Of a stretch of 26,089 bases of DNA, positions 8,577 to 15,589 are shown in pieces. This stretch comes from Erythrobacter sp. CCH5-A1 (GTDB lineage: Bacteria > Pseudomonadota > Alphaproteobacteria > Sphingomonadales > Sphingomonadaceae): contig NZ_LSKQ01000145.1 of the NCBI RefSeq assembly GCF_001557115.1, forward strand, positions 1-26,089, given 5' to 3'. How positions within the stretch are numbered: the first letter of the stretch is position 1; each line of letters begins with the position of its first letter. The translations under genes were made by a program, and so were the position numbers. Below the pieces are notes generated by a model, which had not been told where the DNA came from, searched no databases, and was given only the letters and a program-made list of their open reading frames with translations.

Positions 8577-8586
8577 CACATATACA
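8558..8586 (+). promoter_or_regulatory. Sigma70 promoter for the persulfide dioxygenase operon
   Basis: TTGACC (8558-8563, 5 of 6) and TATACA (8581-8586, 4 of 6) are separated by the ideal 17 bp. The predicted start is near 8593, leaving a short leader with GGAGA at 8605-8609 before the ATG at 8617. It is interleaved with the divergent peroxiredoxin promoter. Confidence 0.6.
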
Positions 8587-8595
8587 CGATTTATG
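8579..8595. promoter_or_regulatory. Candidate ArsR/BigR-type operator
   Basis: CATATACACGATTTATG is an imperfect dyad with outer arms CATAxA and TxTATG. It is AT-rich in an otherwise GC-rich region and covers the -10 box and predicted start site of the dioxygenase operon. Known BigR operators are AT-rich imperfect dyads over the promoter, so position and composition fit. Binding by the neighbouring regulator is inferred. Confidence 0.45.
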
Positions 8596-8616
8596 AAAGT
8601 GATTGGAGAAACCGTC

Positions 8617-9549
8617 ATGAGCAGCCCCGATCGCGTGCTCGAACAAGCCATCGCCCAGGCAAGCGCCGCCGCTGCCGATCCGCGCTTGCGCCCCGAAATC
8701 GCCAGCTTTTTCGACCCTGCGACCTTCACCGTCACCTACGTCGTCCACGATCCTGCGACCCGCGAGGCGGCGATCATCGACTCGGTGCTCGACTTCGATC
8801 CGGCTTCGGGCCGCACCGCGACCACCTCCGCCGATGCGGTGATCGCCCATGTCACTTCGCAAAATCTGAAAGTGACATGGCTGCTCGAGACCCATGCCCA
8901 TGCCGACCACTTTTCGGCCGCGCCCTATCTTCAGGAGCGGCTCGGCGGGAAAATCGCCATCGGCGCAGAGATAACGCGGGTGCAGGCGGTGTTCGGCAAG
9001 CTGTTCAATGCCGGCACCGAATTCGCGCGCGACGGATCGCAGTTCGATGTGCTGTTCCATGACGGCGACAGCTTCACCATCGGCTCGCTGCCGGTCACAG
9101 TGATGCATGTCCCCGGCCACACCCCCGCCTGCATCGCCTATCTGGTGGGCGACGCGGCGTTTGTGGGCGACACCATGTTCATGCCCGACTACGGCACCGC
9201 GCGCGCCGATTTCCCGGGCGGCGACGCGCGCACCCTGTTCCGCTCGTTGCGCCGCATCCTCGCGCTCCCGCCTGCGACGCGGCTGTTCATGTGCCACGAC
9301 TACCTGCCCGAGGGCCGCAGCGACTATGTGTGGGAGAGCACCGTCGCCGCCGAGCGGGCGGGCAATGTCCACGCGCACGATGGTATCGCCGAGGACGATT
9401 TCGTGGCGATGCGCGAGGCGCGCGACGCGACCCTCGCCATGCCGCGCCTGATCCTGCCCTCCGTGCAGGTCAACATGCGCGCCGGCCACCTGCCGCCGCC
9501 GGAGGACAACGGCGTCACCTACCTCAAGCTGCCGGTGAACGCGGTATGA
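8617..9549 (+). CDS. blh: Persulfide dioxygenase-like metallo-beta-lactamase fold protein (Blh/ETHE1 type)
   Basis: Member of the ETHE1/Blh group, which oxidises glutathione persulfide to sulfite; 310 residues, cytoplasmic. Metal ligands are visible in the HAHADH motif (about 92-97), in MHVPGHTPAC, in the Asp of GDTMFMPDYGTARADFPGG and in CHDY. The ETHE1-like ARADFPGG segment separates it from glyoxalase II. ATG 8617 is chosen for GGAGA seven bases upstream; an in-frame ATG at 8593 lies at the predicted transcript start. It is followed without gaps by YeeE/YedE and TauE genes, the same content as the BigR-regulated operon of Xylella and Agrobacterium. The symbol follows that operon. Confidence 0.9.
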   Translation: MSSPDRVLEQAIAQASAAAADPRLRPEIASFFDPATFTVTYVVHDPATREAAIIDSVLDFDPASGRTATTSADAVIAHVTSQNLKVTWLLETHAHADHFSAAPYLQERLGGKIAIGAEITRVQAVFGKLFNAGTEFARDGSQFDVLFHDGDSFTIGSLPVTVMHVPGHTPACIAYLVGDAAFVGDTMFMPDYGTARADFPGGDARTLFRSLRRILALPPATRLFMCHDYLPEGRSDYVWESTVAAERAGNVHAHDGIAEDDFVAMREARDATLAMPRLILPSVQVNMRAGHLPPPEDNGVTYLKLPVNAV

Positions 9550-10010
9550 CGCGCTTCGAAGGTCTTTTGGCCGGCTTTCCCGATGCCGCGCCGGTGGAGG
9601 GGCTGGTCGGCGGCGTGCTGATCGGGCTTTCGGCGGCGCTGATGCTGCTGGGCGCGGGGCGGATCGCGGGGGTCTCCGGGATTGCGGCGCGCGCCTTTGG
9701 CCTTGCGGAGAGTTCGCTGCCGCGCAGCGCGGCATGGGCTTTCGTCCTCGGCCTTCCCCTGGGCGCGCTGCTGGTCACCCGCCTCACCGCGTCAGAGGCG
9801 CCCGCCTTTGCCGGACCGGCAACACTGATCGTCGCCGGGCTCATCGTCGGCTTCGGCACGCGCCTCGGCAGCGGCTGCACCAGCGGGCACGGGGTGTGCG
9901 GCATGAGCCGCCTCTCGCAGCGCTCGCTGGTGGCGGTCGCGACCTTCATGGCGACCGGCTTTGCGACCGTCGCGGCGATGAACGCCTTCGGCCTCGAGGT
10001 GCTGCCATGA
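9546..10010 (+). CDS. YeeE/YedE family transporter, first half
   Basis: Membrane protein of 154 residues from the YeeE/YedE (TsuA) family, which moves thiosulfate or related sulfur compounds. About four hydrophobic segments are visible. The family's cysteine motif GSGCTSGHGVCGMSRLS lies at about 110-126. Full-length TsuA-type proteins are about 330-350 residues, so this is one half; the next gene supplies the other half. The start overlaps the dioxygenase stop (ATGA) and its own stop overlaps the next start (ATGA). Transport substrate is inferred from family and context. Confidence 0.88.
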   Translation: MTRFEGLLAGFPDAAPVEGLVGGVLIGLSAALMLLGAGRIAGVSGIAARAFGLAESSLPRSAAWAFVLGLPLGALLVTRLTASEAPAFAGPATLIVAGLIVGFGTRLGSGCTSGHGVCGMSRLSQRSLVAVATFMATGFATVAAMNAFGLEVLP

Positions 10011-10432
10011 TCCGCGCGCTGATCCTGCCGCTCGTCTCGGGCACGATCTTCGGCGCGGGGCTTACCATCGGCGGCATGACCGATCCGGCGCGGGTGCGGG
10101 GGTTCCTCGACCTGTTCGGCAACTGGGACCCGACGCTCGCCTTCGTGATGGGCGGGGCGGTGGCGGTGATGGCGCTCGCCTGGGCGATCCAGCGCCGGAT
10201 GCAGCGCCCCGCCTTTGCCGCGACCTTTTCCCTCCCCGACGCGCGCGACATCACCCCGCGCCTCGTCGGCGGATCGGCGCTGTTCGGCATCGGCTGGGGC
10301 ATTGCGGGCCTGTGCCCCGGCCCGGGCTTCGCCGCGCTCGCCATCGACCCCGTGCCTGCCGCGATCTTCGTCGCCGCGATGCTGGCGGGCATGCGAGTTG
10401 CGCGCCTCGCCGAAGGGCGGGGCGGCGCATGA
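10007..10432 (+). CDS. YeeE/YedE family transporter, second half
   Basis: Membrane protein of 141 residues, probable partner of the preceding half-transporter. It begins MIRALILPLVSGTIFGAGLTI, carries the family signature GGMTDPARVRGFLD (about 23-36) and the second cysteine motif GIAGLCPGPGF (about 98-108). Hydrophobic segments lie near 5-25, 45-63, 85-105 and 115-132. It is coupled at both ends by ATGA overlaps. The pair likely assembles into one channel equivalent to a single-chain TsuA. Confidence 0.88.
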   Translation: MIRALILPLVSGTIFGAGLTIGGMTDPARVRGFLDLFGNWDPTLAFVMGGAVAVMALAWAIQRRMQRPAFAATFSLPDARDITPRLVGGSALFGIGWGIAGLCPGPGFAALAIDPVPAAIFVAAMLAGMRVARLAEGRGGA

Positions 10433-11211
10433 TCGACACCCTGCACCTGACGCTGGGCGCCTTGTCGGGCGTGCTGGTCGGCTTCACGCTCGGCCTGGTC
10501 GGAGGGGGCGGGTCGATCCTCGCCGTGCCGCTGATGGTCTATCTGGTGGGAGTCACGAACCCCCACGTCGCGATCGGCACCAGCGCGCTCGCGGTCGCCG
10601 CCAATGCCGCGATCGGGCTCGTCCAGCACGCCCGCGCGGGCGATGTGCGCTGGCCTTGCGGGACGGTCTACGCGACCTTCGGCGTGATCGGCGCGCTCGC
10701 CGGTTCAAGTCTCGGCAAGAGCGTCGATGGCGAGAAACTGCTCGTCCTGTTCGCGCTGCTGATGCTGGTGGTGGGCGCGCTGATGCTGCGCAGCCGCAAG
10801 GCGCAAGGCGACCCCGGCGTCAGGCTGGGCCGCGAAAATGCCCCGAAGCTGATTGCCTATGGCCTCGGCACCGGGGCCTTCAGCGGGTTCTTCGGCATCG
10901 GCGGGGGCTTCCTGATCGTCCCCGGCCTGATCGCCTCGACCGACATGATGATGGTGAACGCGGTAGGCACCAGCCTTGTCGCGGTGACCGCGTTCGGGCT
11001 GGCGACGGCGGGCAATTATGCTGCCTCGGGCCTTGTCGACTGGAGCCTCGCCGGCGTGTTCATCGCCGGCGGCACGGCGGGCGGCCTCGTCGGCACGCGC
11101 GCCTCGCATCGCCTTGCCGCGGGCGGCCAGCTCAAGACGATCTTCGCGCTGCTGATATTCGCAGTCGCGGCCTACATGCTCTTCAAGAGTGGACAGGCGC
11201 TGTGGGGATAG
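10429..11211 (+). CDS. TauE/SafE family sulfite/organosulfonate exporter-like permease
   Basis: Polytopic inner-membrane protein of 260 residues with about eight hydrophobic segments. It shows the two internal TauE/SafE repeats: GLVGGGGSILAVPLMVYLVG (about 22-41) and FFGIGGGFLIVPGLI (about 156-170). The family exports sulfite, sulfonates or related anions. As the last gene of the persulfide operon it is a natural exit for the sulfite made by the dioxygenase (inference). The ATG overlaps the preceding stop. Confidence 0.9.
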   Translation: MIDTLHLTLGALSGVLVGFTLGLVGGGGSILAVPLMVYLVGVTNPHVAIGTSALAVAANAAIGLVQHARAGDVRWPCGTVYATFGVIGALAGSSLGKSVDGEKLLVLFALLMLVVGALMLRSRKAQGDPGVRLGRENAPKLIAYGLGTGAFSGFFGIGGGFLIVPGLIASTDMMMVNAVGTSLVAVTAFGLATAGNYAASGLVDWSLAGVFIAGGTAGGLVGTRASHRLAAGGQLKTIFALLIFAVAAYMLFKSGQALWG

Positions 11212-11357
11212 CCCCTCTGCGTTCGCGCCTGCACCGCGGGGCTCCCCTCAATTCGTCCGACCCAATTCGCGCAAGGTGCAACCCTTTCCCCGTCCAACCG
11301 TATACCTCATGCAGCGATTGCAATTGATCGCCGAGGCCATGGGATTAACTGCCGATC

Positions 11358-12812
11358 ATGCTCGAGAACCTTGACGCCCTGCTCCTCGCGCGGATCCAGT
11401 TCGCCTTCACGGTGAGCTTCCATTTCTTCTTCCCGGCCTTCTCGATCGGGCTGGCGAGTTACCTCATGGTGCTCGAGGGGCTGTGGCTGAAGACCGGCAA
11501 GTCGGTCTATCTCGACCTGTTCAAATACTGGCTCAAGATCTTCGCGATCGCCTTTGCGATGGGCGTCGTCTCGGGGATCGTGATGTCCTACCAGTTCGGC
11601 ACCAACTGGTCGGTGTTCTCGGACAAGGCGGGCCCCGTCATCGGCCCGCTGATGGCCTACGAGGTGCTGACCGCCTTCTTCCTCGAGGCGGGCTTCCTTG
11701 GCGTGATGCTGTTCGGGATGAACAAGGTCGGCAAGAAGCTGCACTTCTTCGCCACCTTCATGGTGGCGCTGGGCACCTTCGTTTCGGCCTTCTGGATCCT
11801 CAGCGTCAACAGCTGGATGCAGACGCCGACGGGCTATCTGATCGGCGAGAACGGCCAGTATCTCCCGGGCGAGAGCTGGGCGGCGATCATCTTCAATCCG
11901 TCCTTCCCCTATCGCCTGGTCCACACCGTGATGGCCGCCTACCTCACCACCGCCTTCGTGGTCGGGGCCGTGGGCGCATGGCACCTGCTCAAGGACCGCG
12001 CCAACCCGCACGCCCGCACAATGTTCTCGATGGCGATGTGGATGGCCGCGATCGTCACGCCCGCGCAGATTTTCGCTGGCGACATGCACGGATTGAACAC
12101 CCTCGAACACCAGCCCGCCAAGGTGATGGCGATGGAGGGGCACTACCAGAGCCACCCCGATGGCGCGCCGCTGATCCTGTTCGGCATCCCCGACAGCGAG
12201 ACGCGGACGGTGCGCTATGCGATCGAGATTCCCAAGATGTCGTCGCTGATCCTCAAGCACGATCTCGACGCCCCGCTCGCCGGGCTGGACACCATTCCGG
12301 ATGACCGCGAGCCGCCGGTCGGCGTTGTGTTCTGGAGCTTCCGTATCATGGTCGGCATCGGCTTTGCGATGCTCGGCATTGGCCTGTGGAGCCTGTGGGG
12401 CCGGGCGCGGCGGCGGCTCTACGACATGCCCTGGCTGCACCGCGCTGCCGTGCTGATGGGGCCCTCCGGCTTTGCCGCGGTGCTCGCCGGATGGATCACC
12501 ACCGAAGTCGGCCGCCAGCCTTTCGTGATCTACGGCCTGCTGCGCACCGCCGACGCCGCCAGCCCGCTTGATGCGCCCGCCGTCGCTGCCTCGCTGCTGG
12601 CCTTCATCATCGTCTATTTCACCGTCTTCAGCATCGGCGTGTGGTATATCCTCAAGCTCATGGGCAAGGCCCCGCAGCCGGGCGAATACGGGGTCAAGCG
12701 CGGCGATGTCGGCCCGATCCGCACCGCGGGCATCACCCCGGGGCCGACGCAGAACCCGGGCGGCGAGGAGACCCTGCCGACCGAGGCCCCCGCCGACAGG
12801 GAGCCGGTGTGA
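11358..12812 (+). CDS. cioA: Cytochrome bd-type quinol oxidase subunit I, CioA-like
   Basis: Large subunit of a cytochrome bd terminal oxidase, which oxidises quinol and reduces oxygen to water in the inner membrane; 484 residues. Heme ligands are in place: His22 (SFHFFF), His189 (LVHTVMA) and Met331 (SFRIMVG). The C-terminal signature GWITTEVGRQPFVIYGLLRT is present, with Phe where Trp is common. The Q-loop (about 240-315) is short and the protein is shorter than E. coli CydA (522), features of the cyanide-insensitive CioA branch. The leader (146 bp) has no strong Shine-Dalgarno. The start is fixed by the conserved N-terminus. The stop and the cioB start overlap by one base (TGATG). Confidence 0.93.
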   Translation: MLENLDALLLARIQFAFTVSFHFFFPAFSIGLASYLMVLEGLWLKTGKSVYLDLFKYWLKIFAIAFAMGVVSGIVMSYQFGTNWSVFSDKAGPVIGPLMAYEVLTAFFLEAGFLGVMLFGMNKVGKKLHFFATFMVALGTFVSAFWILSVNSWMQTPTGYLIGENGQYLPGESWAAIIFNPSFPYRLVHTVMAAYLTTAFVVGAVGAWHLLKDRANPHARTMFSMAMWMAAIVTPAQIFAGDMHGLNTLEHQPAKVMAMEGHYQSHPDGAPLILFGIPDSETRTVRYAIEIPKMSSLILKHDLDAPLAGLDTIPDDREPPVGVVFWSFRIMVGIGFAMLGIGLWSLWGRARRRLYDMPWLHRAAVLMGPSGFAAVLAGWITTEVGRQPFVIYGLLRTADAASPLDAPAVAASLLAFIIVYFTVFSIGVWYILKLMGKAPQPGEYGVKRGDVGPIRTAGITPGPTQNPGGEETLPTEAPADREPV

Positions 12813-13807
12813 TGGACCTCACCGTCGTCTGGGCCTTCATCATCGCCTTTGCGGTCTTCGCCTATGTGGTGATGGACGGCTTCGACCTCGGCATCGGCAT
12901 CCTCTTCCCGACCTTCGCACCGGGGCGCGAGCGTGACCGGGCGATGAACTCGATCGCGCCGGTGTGGGACGGGAACGAGACCTGGCTGGTGCTGGGGGGA
13001 GGGGGGCTGTTTGCTGCCTTCCCGCTGGCCTATGCGGTGATCCTGCCGGCGACCTACCCGCTGATCATCGCCATGCTATTGGGCCTCGTGTTCCGCGGGG
13101 TGGCGTTCGAATACCGCTGGCGTGACCCGGCGCACCAGAAGTTCTGGGACATCGCCTTTTCGGGCGGCAGCTTCGTCGCCGCGCTCGCGCAGGGGATGAC
13201 TTTGGGCGCGCTGCTGCAGGGGATCGACGTCGTGGACCGCGCCTATGCGGGCAGCTGGTTCGACTGGCTCACGCCCTACACGCTGCTGACCGGCCTCGGC
13301 ACGGTGGCGGGCTATGCGCTGCTGGGCGCAGCGTGGCTGATCTGGAAGCTCGACGGCGAGGAGCAGGCCCACGCCCGCAAGCTCGCGATCCGCTGGGGCG
13401 CGGCGACCATTGTCTTGATGGGGGCGGTGAGCCTCTACAACATCGCACTGAACGCCGACTACGCCGCGCGCTGGCTCTCCGCGCCCGAGATCTACTATGT
13501 CGCCCCGGTGCCGATCCTGACCGCAATCGTCGCGATCTCGATGCTGCGGGCGATCCTCAAGGAGCGCAACTCGAAGCCGTTCTGGCTGGGGATTGCCTTG
13601 TTCTTCCTCGGGATGAGTGGCCTCGGCGTCACAATCTGGCCCTATGCCGTGCCCGAGAGCGTCACGATCTGGGAGGCCGCAGCGCCCTATCGCAGCCAGG
13701 CTTTCATGCTGGTGGGCGTGGCGCTGACGATGCCGCTGATCCTAGCCTACACCGCATGGGCCTATTGGGTGTTCAGGGGCAAGGTCGGGCACGAGGGGTA
13801 TCACTGA
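12812..13807 (+). CDS. cioB: Cytochrome bd-type quinol oxidase subunit II, CioB-like
   Basis: Second membrane subunit of the bd oxidase, 331 residues with about eight hydrophobic segments. The N-terminal signature AYVVMDGFDLGIGILFP and the GNETWLVLGGGGLFAAFP motif are typical of CydB/CioB. It ends VFRGKVGHEGYH, the usual CioB terminus, so the reading frame is intact. ATG 12812 overlaps the cioA stop by one base. The TGA at 13805-13807 overlaps the ATG of an 11-codon ORF that leads into the DUF2474 gene. Confidence 0.93.
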   Translation: MDLTVVWAFIIAFAVFAYVVMDGFDLGIGILFPTFAPGRERDRAMNSIAPVWDGNETWLVLGGGGLFAAFPLAYAVILPATYPLIIAMLLGLVFRGVAFEYRWRDPAHQKFWDIAFSGGSFVAALAQGMTLGALLQGIDVVDRAYAGSWFDWLTPYTLLTGLGTVAGYALLGAAWLIWKLDGEEQAHARKLAIRWGAATIVLMGAVSLYNIALNADYAARWLSAPEIYYVAPVPILTAIVAISMLRAILKERNSKPFWLGIALFFLGMSGLGVTIWPYAVPESVTIWEAAAPYRSQAFMLVGVALTMPLILAYTAWAYWVFRGKVGHEGYH

Positions 13808-13842
13808 TGTCCTCAAGTAGCGCAGCGGTAGGACAACAATAA
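13807..13842 (+). CDS. 11-codon ORF linking cioB to the DUF2474 gene
   Basis: It reads MSSSSAAVGQQ and stops. Its ATG shares a base with the cioB stop (TGATG) and its TAA shares a base with the DUF2474 start (TAATG). It may act only as a relay that lets ribosomes ending cioB re-start on the next gene. There is no evidence for a functional peptide, and the arrangement could be accidental. Confidence 0.35.
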   Translation: MSSSSAAVGQQ

Positions 13843-13976
13843 TGCTTGCGCCGTCAGAGAAACCGCCGGAAGGTCCGTTTTGGCAGCGCCTGCTCTGGAT
13901 GGTCGGCATCTGGGCGGCGAGCGTCGCGGTGCTGGGCGCGGTCGCTTACATCATTCGCCTGTGGATCGCGCCCTGA
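13842..13976 (+). CDS. DUF2474 small membrane protein, bd oxidase accessory subunit candidate
   Basis: A 44-residue protein: a short proline-rich start (MLAPSEKPPEGPFWQRL) followed by one hydrophobic helix at about 17-41 (WMVGIWAASVAVLGAVAYII). This is the DUF2474 pattern commonly found immediately after cydAB/cioAB genes. It is comparable in size and topology to the CydX subunit that stabilises bd oxidases, though the sequences are not clearly related. Start and stop each share a base with the neighbouring ORFs. Its position strongly suggests a role in oxidase assembly or stability. Confidence 0.82.
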   Translation: MLAPSEKPPEGPFWQRLLWMVGIWAASVAVLGAVAYIIRLWIAP

Positions 13977-14317
13977 TGGTCAAGGTCTGGTACGACGGCG
14001 CCTGCCCGCTCTGCCTGCGCGAGATCGCGCTGATGCGGCGCTTGGACCGGCGCGGGCGTATCGCCTTCATCGATGTCGCCGAGGGCAGCGATCCGTCCTG
14101 TCCTGTCGACCGCACCCAGCTCCTCGCGCGCTTCCATGCCGAGGAGGACGGGGTGATCCACGATGGCGCGGCGGCCTTTGCCGCGATGTGGCGCGCGATC
14201 CCGCTGCTGCGGCCGCTCGGGCTGGCGGCGAGGCACCCCCGCGTGCTTCGCCTGCTCGAGGCGCTCTACATCCGTTTCCTGTGCCTGCGCCCGCGGCTGC
14301 AACGTCTCTTCGCCTGA
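13976..14317 (+). CDS. DCC family thiol-disulfide oxidoreductase-like protein (DUF393)
   Basis: Small soluble protein of 113 residues. The family signature YDGACPLCLREI is at the N-terminus, giving a CxxC pair at Cys10 and Cys13. It is followed by DRRGRIAFIDVAEG and HDGAAAFAAMWRAIP, all typical of DUF393. Biochemical function is poorly defined; a thioredoxin-like redox role is presumed from the CxxC. The start ATG shares a base with the DUF2474 stop (TGATG), tying it to the bd oxidase operon, where it might act on thiols or heme of the oxidase (inference). Confidence 0.85.
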   Translation: MVKVWYDGACPLCLREIALMRRLDRRGRIAFIDVAEGSDPSCPVDRTQLLARFHAEEDGVIHDGAAAFAAMWRAIPLLRPLGLAARHPRVLRLLEALYIRFLCLRPRLQRLFA

Positions 14318-14350
14318 GAATAGCGCTTGCTCTAGGGCCGAGCTTGAGGC

Positions 14351-14378
14351 TTTCTCCCTTGCAAACACAAGGGAGAGA
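14351..14378 (+). promoter_or_regulatory. Hairpin burying the Shine-Dalgarno of the lactate monooxygenase-like gene
   Basis: TCTCCCTTG (14353-14361) pairs perfectly with CAAGGGAGA (14368-14376) across a 6-nt loop. A G-U and an A-U pair can extend the stem to 11 bp. The right arm contains GGGAGA, the only plausible ribosome site for the ATG at 14388. Folding would hide it, suggesting translational control or a protein-bound dyad. No T-run follows, which argues against an intrinsic terminator. Confidence 0.5.
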
Positions 14379-14387
14379 ACCGCCGCC

Positions 14388-15554
14388 ATGACCTATTTCG
14401 GCGCGATGCAGAACGAGATCTACAACGCAGGCCTCAGGGGCATCCTGCCCACCTACCCGGTCGATTTCGCCACGCTCGAAAAACGCGCGCACGAGGCGCT
14501 GGGGCCGATACTCACCAATTATGTCGCGGGCGGCTGCGGGGACGAGCATACGCAGGACCAGAACGCCGCCGCGTTCCACCACTGGGGCATGGTGCCGCGC
14601 ATGATGGTCGATTGCTCGACGCGCGATCTTTCGATCGAGCTGTTCGGCCACCGCTACCCGACGCCCCTGTTCATGGCTCCCATCGGGTTGAACGGCGAGG
14701 CCTCGCAGGACCGCCACGGCGACATGGCCGCCGCGCGCGCTTCGGCGCTGACGGGAGTGCCATTCTGCGCCTCGACCCTCGCAAACGATCCGCTCGAAGA
14801 TGTGAAGGCCGCCTGCGGGGATACCCCTGCGTGGTTCCAGCTCTACACCCCCAAGAACCGCGAGCTGGCGGAAAGCCTGATCCGCCGCGCCGAGGAGGCG
14901 GGCTACAAGGCGCTGGTGGTGACGCTCGACACCTGGGTGACGGGCTGGCGGCCGCGTGATCTCAACGCCTCGAACTTCCCGCAGCTGCGCGGCAAGGTGC
15001 TGCAGAACTACTTCACCGATCCTGTGTTCCGCTCGCTGCTCGCCAAGTCTCCCGAGGAAGACCCGGCCGCCGCGATCTTCACCTGGGCGGCGACCTTCGG
15101 GCAGGTGCTGACCTGGGAGGACATGGCGTGGTTCAAGTCGGTGACCAAGCTCCCCATCGTCCTCAAGGGCATCTGCCACCCTGAGGACGCGCGCCGCGCG
15201 GTCGATCACGGGGCGGACGCGGTCTATTGCTCCAACCACGGCGGGCGGCAGGCGAACGGAGGGATCGCCACCATCGACCTGCTTGAAGATGTCGTGAAAG
15301 CCTCGGGTGACACCCCTGTCCTGTTCGACAGCGGCGTGCGCTCGGGCACGGACGCGGTCAAGGCGCTGGCGCTGGGCGCGCGCGCGGTGGGGGTGGGGCG
15401 GCCCTACACCTATGGCCTTGCGCTCGGCGGGGCGGAGGGCGCGGCGTGGGTGCTGCGCTCTATCCTTGCCGAGGCGGACCTGCTGATGGCGGTCAACGGC
15501 TACCCCACGCTCGCCGCCGTGCGCGAGGCCGGAGCGCGTCGCACCGACCGTTAG
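14388..15554 (+). CDS. Lactate 2-monooxygenase-like FMN-dependent alpha-hydroxy acid oxidase
   Basis: FMN enzyme of 388 residues that oxidises lactate or another alpha-hydroxy acid, in the cytoplasm. The N-terminus FGAMQNEIYNAGLRGILPTY and the segment TLDTWVTGWRPRDLN are characteristic of the lactate 2-monooxygenase subgroup. The catalytic His284 is in CSNHGGRQANGG, and the FMN-phosphate region DSGVRSGTDAVKALALGARAVGVGRP follows. Length equals the family norm. ATG 14388 follows GGGAGA in a hairpin. The TAG stop lies inside the first bases of the MITE-like element, so the last residues (GARRTDR) may have been altered by its insertion. Lactate oxidase or dehydrogenase activity cannot be excluded. 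Confidence 0.88.
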   Translation: MTYFGAMQNEIYNAGLRGILPTYPVDFATLEKRAHEALGPILTNYVAGGCGDEHTQDQNAAAFHHWGMVPRMMVDCSTRDLSIELFGHRYPTPLFMAPIGLNGEASQDRHGDMAAARASALTGVPFCASTLANDPLEDVKAACGDTPAWFQLYTPKNRELAESLIRRAEEAGYKALVVTLDTWVTGWRPRDLNASNFPQLRGKVLQNYFTDPVFRSLLAKSPEEDPAAAIFTWAATFGQVLTWEDMAWFKSVTKLPIVLKGICHPEDARRAVDHGADAVYCSNHGGRQANGGIATIDLLEDVVKASGDTPVLFDSGVRSGTDAVKALALGARAVGVGRPYTYGLALGGAEGAAWVLRSILAEADLLMAVNGYPTLAAVREAGARRTDR

Positions 15555-15584
15555 TGCGGTTTCCGACCATCCTGACCCACCCTG
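15551..15584 (+). repeat. Left terminal inverted repeat of the MITE-like element
   Basis: Thirty-four bases starting TTAGTGCGGTTTCCGACC and ending CCACCCTG. They match the reverse complement of 15788-15821 at 33 of 34 positions (T versus A at the fifth base). The first four bases include the TAG stop codon of the upstream flavoenzyme gene. Confidence 0.9.
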
Positions 15585-15589
15585 ACGGA

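Noticed and set aside
8179..9735. Minus-strand open frame of 518 codons opposite the persulfide dioxygenase
   Set aside because: Overlaps two recognised genes and their divergent promoter; no domain visible.
11315..11330. FNR-like dyad (TTGCAATTGATC context) upstream of cioA
   Set aside because: Matches only about 6 of 10 conserved FNR positions; attractive for a bd oxidase but too weak to call.
11212..11357. Promoter for cioA
   Set aside because: TATACC at 11301-11306 resembles a -10 box, but no acceptable -35 hexamer lies 16-18 bp upstream.
13846..14391. 181-codon plus-strand ORF overlapping the DUF2474 and DCC genes
   Set aside because: Out of frame with two recognised small proteins; the coupled starts and family motifs favour those.
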